From the NCBI GenBank assembly GCA_023230925.1, contig JALNWK010000080.1, positions 1 through 8,561 of the forward strand: a stretch of DNA of 8,561 nt. The letters run 5' to 3'. This document shows, piece by piece, positions 6,636 through 8,561 of the stretch. A program made the position numbers and the translations under genes. How positions within the stretch are numbered: the first letter of the stretch is position 1; every line of letters begins with the position of its first letter. Under the pieces are notes generated by a model, which saw only the letters and a list, made by a program, of their open reading frames with translations, searched no databases and was not told the origin of the DNA. Source of the DNA: Limnochordia bacterium (GTDB taxonomy: Bacteria > Bacillota > Limnochordia > DUMW01).

Positions 6636-7717
6636 TGCGCCAATTAATCGCCTTGTTTCGGGCACTAACTCTAAACTTCATCCGGGATAAGCAGTCGGTC
6701 TTCTTTTCCTTAGCCTTTCCCCTTGTCTTTCTTCTAATCTTTGGCTCTGTCTTTCAGGATAACGATGTTATGTCCGATGCCGAACCGAACGTGAGTATCT
6801 CCGCATACTTTGACAAGAAGGCTCCTGGCAGTAGGGAGCTTGAAGAGGTGCTTGCAGGTATGGAGCATCTTTCTATTTCCCTAGCCCCAAGTCGCGAGGC
6901 TGCTATAGAGGATGTCCGAGATCGTAACGTTTCCTTTGGTCTTAGCTGGGATGGTGGAGAGCTCGTGTTTTATATGAACCCTGTTTACCTACAGCAGAAG
7001 TCCTATCATACCCAAGTGGCTCGGTCCATTTCCGACGCCTTTGATAAAAAACGGGCAGGCATCGTTGATTTTATGGTGGTAGCTGAACAAGAGGTTGTGG
7101 CCAGAGCGGGGATTACCCACTTAGAATACATGATCCCTGGGATAATCGCCATTGCCATTTTGTCCACTGGTCTTTCCACTATTGCCGGTTCTCTAATGCG
7201 CTTTAAGGAACAAGGTGTACTAAAGAGAATGCTTGCCACACCCATGCGGTTTGAGCTTTTTCTAATTAGTCTGATCTTTACGCGGATGTTGGTTGCCTTT
7301 GTTGCCGCACTAATCATTCTGGTTGTAAGCCACCTGGTCTTTAAAGTCCAGTTCTCCATTAACTGGCCGTTATTTGTTTTGTTTACCATGGTATCAACCT
7401 TTGCCATGATGGCCTTTGGCGCCTTGATTACACTCTTTGTCTCTAAAGCACAAACAGCAGGGCAACTAGCCGGTGTGTTCGTTACGATCATGATCTTTTT
7501 CTCAGGGACTTATTTCCCTATGGAATTACTTCCCGATTACCTATTTCAATTAGCGAAGTTTCTGCCATTGACCTATGTGCATGAAGGAATGAGGTACGTC
7601 ATGCGGGTGGAGACGCTGAACATACAACGGTTTTCTAGTATTGTGACGATCATGGTTTGTGTATCTTTGGTGATCATCTGGTTTGTGGCGAGACGTCGTA
7701 GCTGGCAAGAAGCTTAG
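6635..7717 (+). CDS. ABC-2 type permease, second subunit (LnrN-like)
   Basis: A 360-residue membrane protein with the same architecture as its neighbour: one N-terminal helix (about 22-42, VFFSLAFPLVFLLIFGSVF), an outer domain to about 163, then about five helices near 164-190, 207-237, 243-270, 274-302 and 334-354. The MIPGI motif is at 166-170 and the basic turn FKEQGVLKRMLATP follows the second helix. The ATG at 6635 shares its A with the TGA of the first permease (6633-6635), and GGGAGG at 6622-6627 sits seven bases upstream, so this start is preferred over a GTG at 6620 that lies before the ribosome binding site. The overlap implies coupled, roughly equal synthesis of the two permeases. 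The pair probably arose by an old duplication. Confidence 0.9.
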   Translation: MRQLIALFRALTLNFIRDKQSVFFSLAFPLVFLLIFGSVFQDNDVMSDAEPNVSISAYFDKKAPGSRELEEVLAGMEHLSISLAPSREAAIEDVRDRNVSFGLSWDGGELVFYMNPVYLQQKSYHTQVARSISDAFDKKRAGIVDFMVVAEQEVVARAGITHLEYMIPGIIAIAILSTGLSTIAGSLMRFKEQGVLKRMLATPMRFELFLISLIFTRMLVAFVAALIILVVSHLVFKVQFSINWPLFVLFTMVSTFAMMAFGALITLFVSKAQTAGQLAGVFVTIMIFFSGTYFPMELLPDYLFQLAKFLPLTYVHEGMRYVMRVETLNIQRFSSIVTIMVCVSLVIIWFVARRRSWQEA

Positions 7718-7739
7718 TCCTACAAGAGCTTCTTAGGAC
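7707..7739 (+). terminator. Competing hairpins at the end of the ABC operon
   Basis: AAGAAGCT at 7707-7714 pairs with AGCTTCTT at 7727-7734 (8-base stem, 12-base loop containing the stop codon). GTCCTA at 7717-7722 pairs with TAGGAC at 7734-7739 (6-base stem, 11-base loop). The two share a base and interleave, so they would form alternatives or a pseudoknot. No U tract follows, so this is a weak terminator or RNA-end structure at best. Confidence 0.3.
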
Positions 7740-8361
7740 ATCCCTGGCGTGCCTCTGTGAATTCGAAAAAAGGGTTTGTTAACATGGGTGCAGGTAACGA
7801 GCGCTAGCGGGATGTAGGCGATACTTCCGCTTTTCCAAGGAGCAGTGGGGCAGGTATTGGCAACTGCTTCCGACCCGATATGATGCTCGCACCTAGACTA
7901 AGGGTGTCTAATCCGAGGAATTGCTAGGCTATTGTGGGAAAATCATCCAGGTATATAGTTGACTCATACTCGCGATGTGCTTGACAAAAACTGGTCCCTT
8001 TGATATTATAAAGGAAATAAACTGTCGGTTGTGTCCGCTTTCGAGACTGGAGAAATGGAGAAAAGTCGTTCGAGCAGGGCGTCATTGTGATGCTTGCAGA
8101 ACGGCGTTTTTGTGTTTTCTGAACTAATCGTGTATGAGACTATTGTTGTGATTAGCTAGCTTAGGATCGCCTATTTGGCAAACTAGATGACCAAAGGTGA
8201 GCGAATAGCGGATGACATGTGAATAACGAGCTTTCATGTATGTAGGCCCAAAGGTAACTGTAAACCATTGGCGATGATATTAGCAGTGACTACATAGACT
8301 GCTTGGCCAGGTTAAGGGGAACAGATTAGCTAGTCCGGTCTGCTTGTGTTCTGAACTCCTG
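7718..8361. other. Long non-coding or decayed stretch before the IS end
   Basis: About 640 bases with stops scattered through all frames on both strands and no gene I recognise. It holds the 3' hairpins of the ABC operon, a possibly folded segment at 7786-7894, a near-consensus rightward promoter at 7981-8009, and some repeated short words (TTGTGTT..CTGAACT at 8110-8125 and 8344-8357; GATTAGCTAG at 8150-8159 and 8324-8333). It may be an eroded gene, an RNA locus, or simple spacer cut by the insertion sequence. Confidence 0.5.
7981..8009 (+). promoter_or_regulatory. Near-consensus sigma-A promoter without a visible gene
   Basis: TTGACA at 7981-7986 (6 of 6) and TATTAT at 8004-8009 (5 of 6) are separated by exactly 17 bases, the best core promoter in the window. 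Transcription would start near 8016 and run right. No credible protein frame follows before the IS21 end: the first start, ATG 8055, gives only 11 codons. It might make a small RNA, or be the promoter of a gene displaced by the insertion. Confidence 0.6.
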
Positions 8362-8375
8362 TGTTTGTCAACATA

Positions 8376-8468
8376 AAAGTGATCCACGTTCTAACGTAAA
8401 AGTGATCCACTTTTTCTAATCTGAAAGTGATCCACCTGGAAGGATGTTAGGCCTTGATGGATCACTTT
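8376..8468. repeat. IS21 terminal repeats AAAGTGATCCAC (three direct, one inverted)
   Basis: Identical 12-mers lie at 8376-8387, 8399-8410 and 8424-8435, spaced 23 and 25 bases, about two helical turns apart. The first two share a longer context, AC(A/G)TAAAAGTGATCCAC. An inverted copy with one mismatch, ATGGATCACTTT, lies at 8457-8468 between the array and the istB stop. These are expected to be IstA transposase binding sites. Confidence 0.8.
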
Positions 8469-8477
8469 ATTCCCAAC

Positions 8478-8561
8478 TTAGGTATTTTCTTCTAGTTGCA
8501 TGCGGTCTCTCAGTCTATACGAATTACCATTCATATTTAGGATTATAGCTTTGTGAGCCAA
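8478..8561 (-). CDS. IS21 helper ATPase IstB, C-terminal end (partial)
   Basis: Reading leftward from the window edge, 27 codons end in TAA at 8478-8480. The tail contains HKAIILNMNGNSYRLRDR, matching the conserved IstB C-terminus (typically H-[KR]-x-x-I-L-x-M-N-G-x-SYRL). IstB is the AAA+ ATPase that assists the IstA transposase in IS21-family transposition. Only the end is in the window, so the Walker motifs and whether the gene is intact cannot be judged. Its distance of about 115 bases from the element end, filled by terminal repeats, fits the family layout. Confidence 0.75.
   Translation of the reverse strand: MAHKAIILNMNGNSYRLRDRMQLEENT

Larger units (their letters stand above)
8362..8561 (-). 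mobile_element. IS21-family insertion sequence, istB-side end (partial)
   Basis: The terminus is placed near TGTTTGTCAAC at about 8362 because the outermost repeat begins just inside it. Inside come three direct copies of AAAGTGATCCAC, an inverted near-copy, and the 3' end of istB on the - strand. IS21-family elements typically carry several transposase-binding repeats at their ends, start with TG and end with CA, and have istB next to one end, which fits. The rest of the element, including istA, lies beyond the right edge. The exact outer base and any target duplication cannot be fixed from one end. Confidence 0.75.

Noticed and set aside
7006..7491. 161-codon - strand frame opposite the second permease
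   Set aside because: Antisense to conserved membrane-protein coding; no independent evidence.
4536..7717. A bacteriocin or antibiotic biosynthesis cluster around the exporter
   Set aside because: No precursor peptide, modification enzyme or immunity gene is visible next to it; an LnrLMN-like exporter alone does not support a cluster.
7786..7894. Signal recognition particle RNA or another housekeeping RNA, because of GGTGC and AAGGAGCAG words
   Set aside because: The conserved SRP apical motif is not present in the right arrangement, and no tRNA, tmRNA, RNase P or riboswitch consensus could be matched.
1..8561. CRISPR array, phage attachment site or defence island
   Set aside because: The only regular repeats are the three IS21 end repeats at 8376-8435; there are no spacer-length units, integrase or nuclease genes.

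Overview
The window looks like chromosomal DNA from a low-to-mid G+C member of the Bacillota (Firmicutes). The basis is strong AGGAGG-type ribosome binding sites, sigma-A-like promoters (two with TGn extended -10 boxes, one near-consensus TTGACA-17-TATTAT), a TTG start, and the family mix (two ROK proteins, a GmhA-like SIS protein, an LnrLMN/YfiLMN-like ABC-2 exporter, an IS21-type element end). I cannot place it more precisely from sequence alone.

Layout, left to right, all main genes on the + strand. Positions 1-281: upstream region with a candidate promoter. 282-1487: ROK-family transcriptional regulator (winged HTH plus a sugar-binding kinase-like domain with intact zinc motif). 1488-2007: a long 520-base gap holding a good promoter, an operator-like palindrome at the predicted transcription start, and a leader with one or two tiny reading frames. 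2008-2937: ROK-family sugar kinase without the usual cysteine zinc motif. 2949-4352: a two-domain protein, with a degenerate deoxyhypusine-synthase-like N-terminal half fused to a GmhA-type sugar-phosphate isomerase (SIS) half. 4353-4535: a gap with a candidate promoter and a leader with two mutually exclusive hairpins. 4536-7717: a three-gene ABC-2 exporter operon (ATPase, permease, permease) packed with 0-1 base junctions. 7718-8361: about 640 bases with no convincing gene but one near-consensus promoter pointing right. 8362-8561: one end of an IS21-family insertion sequence, with three direct copies and one inverted copy of AAAGTGATCCAC and the last 27 codons of istB on the - strand, running off the window.

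Proposed working: the ROK regulator senses a sugar or sugar phosphate and controls the kinase-SIS operon, in which the kinase phosphorylates a hexose or amino sugar and the SIS protein isomerises a sugar phosphate; the substrate is unknown. The ABC exporter appears to be a separate unit with its own promoter and probable leader control; its link to the sugar genes may be no more than adjacency. The best candidates for something undescribed are the DHS-like/SIS fusion enzyme, the leader of the ABC operon with overlapping short reading frames and alternative hairpins, and the small reading frames in the kinase leader.
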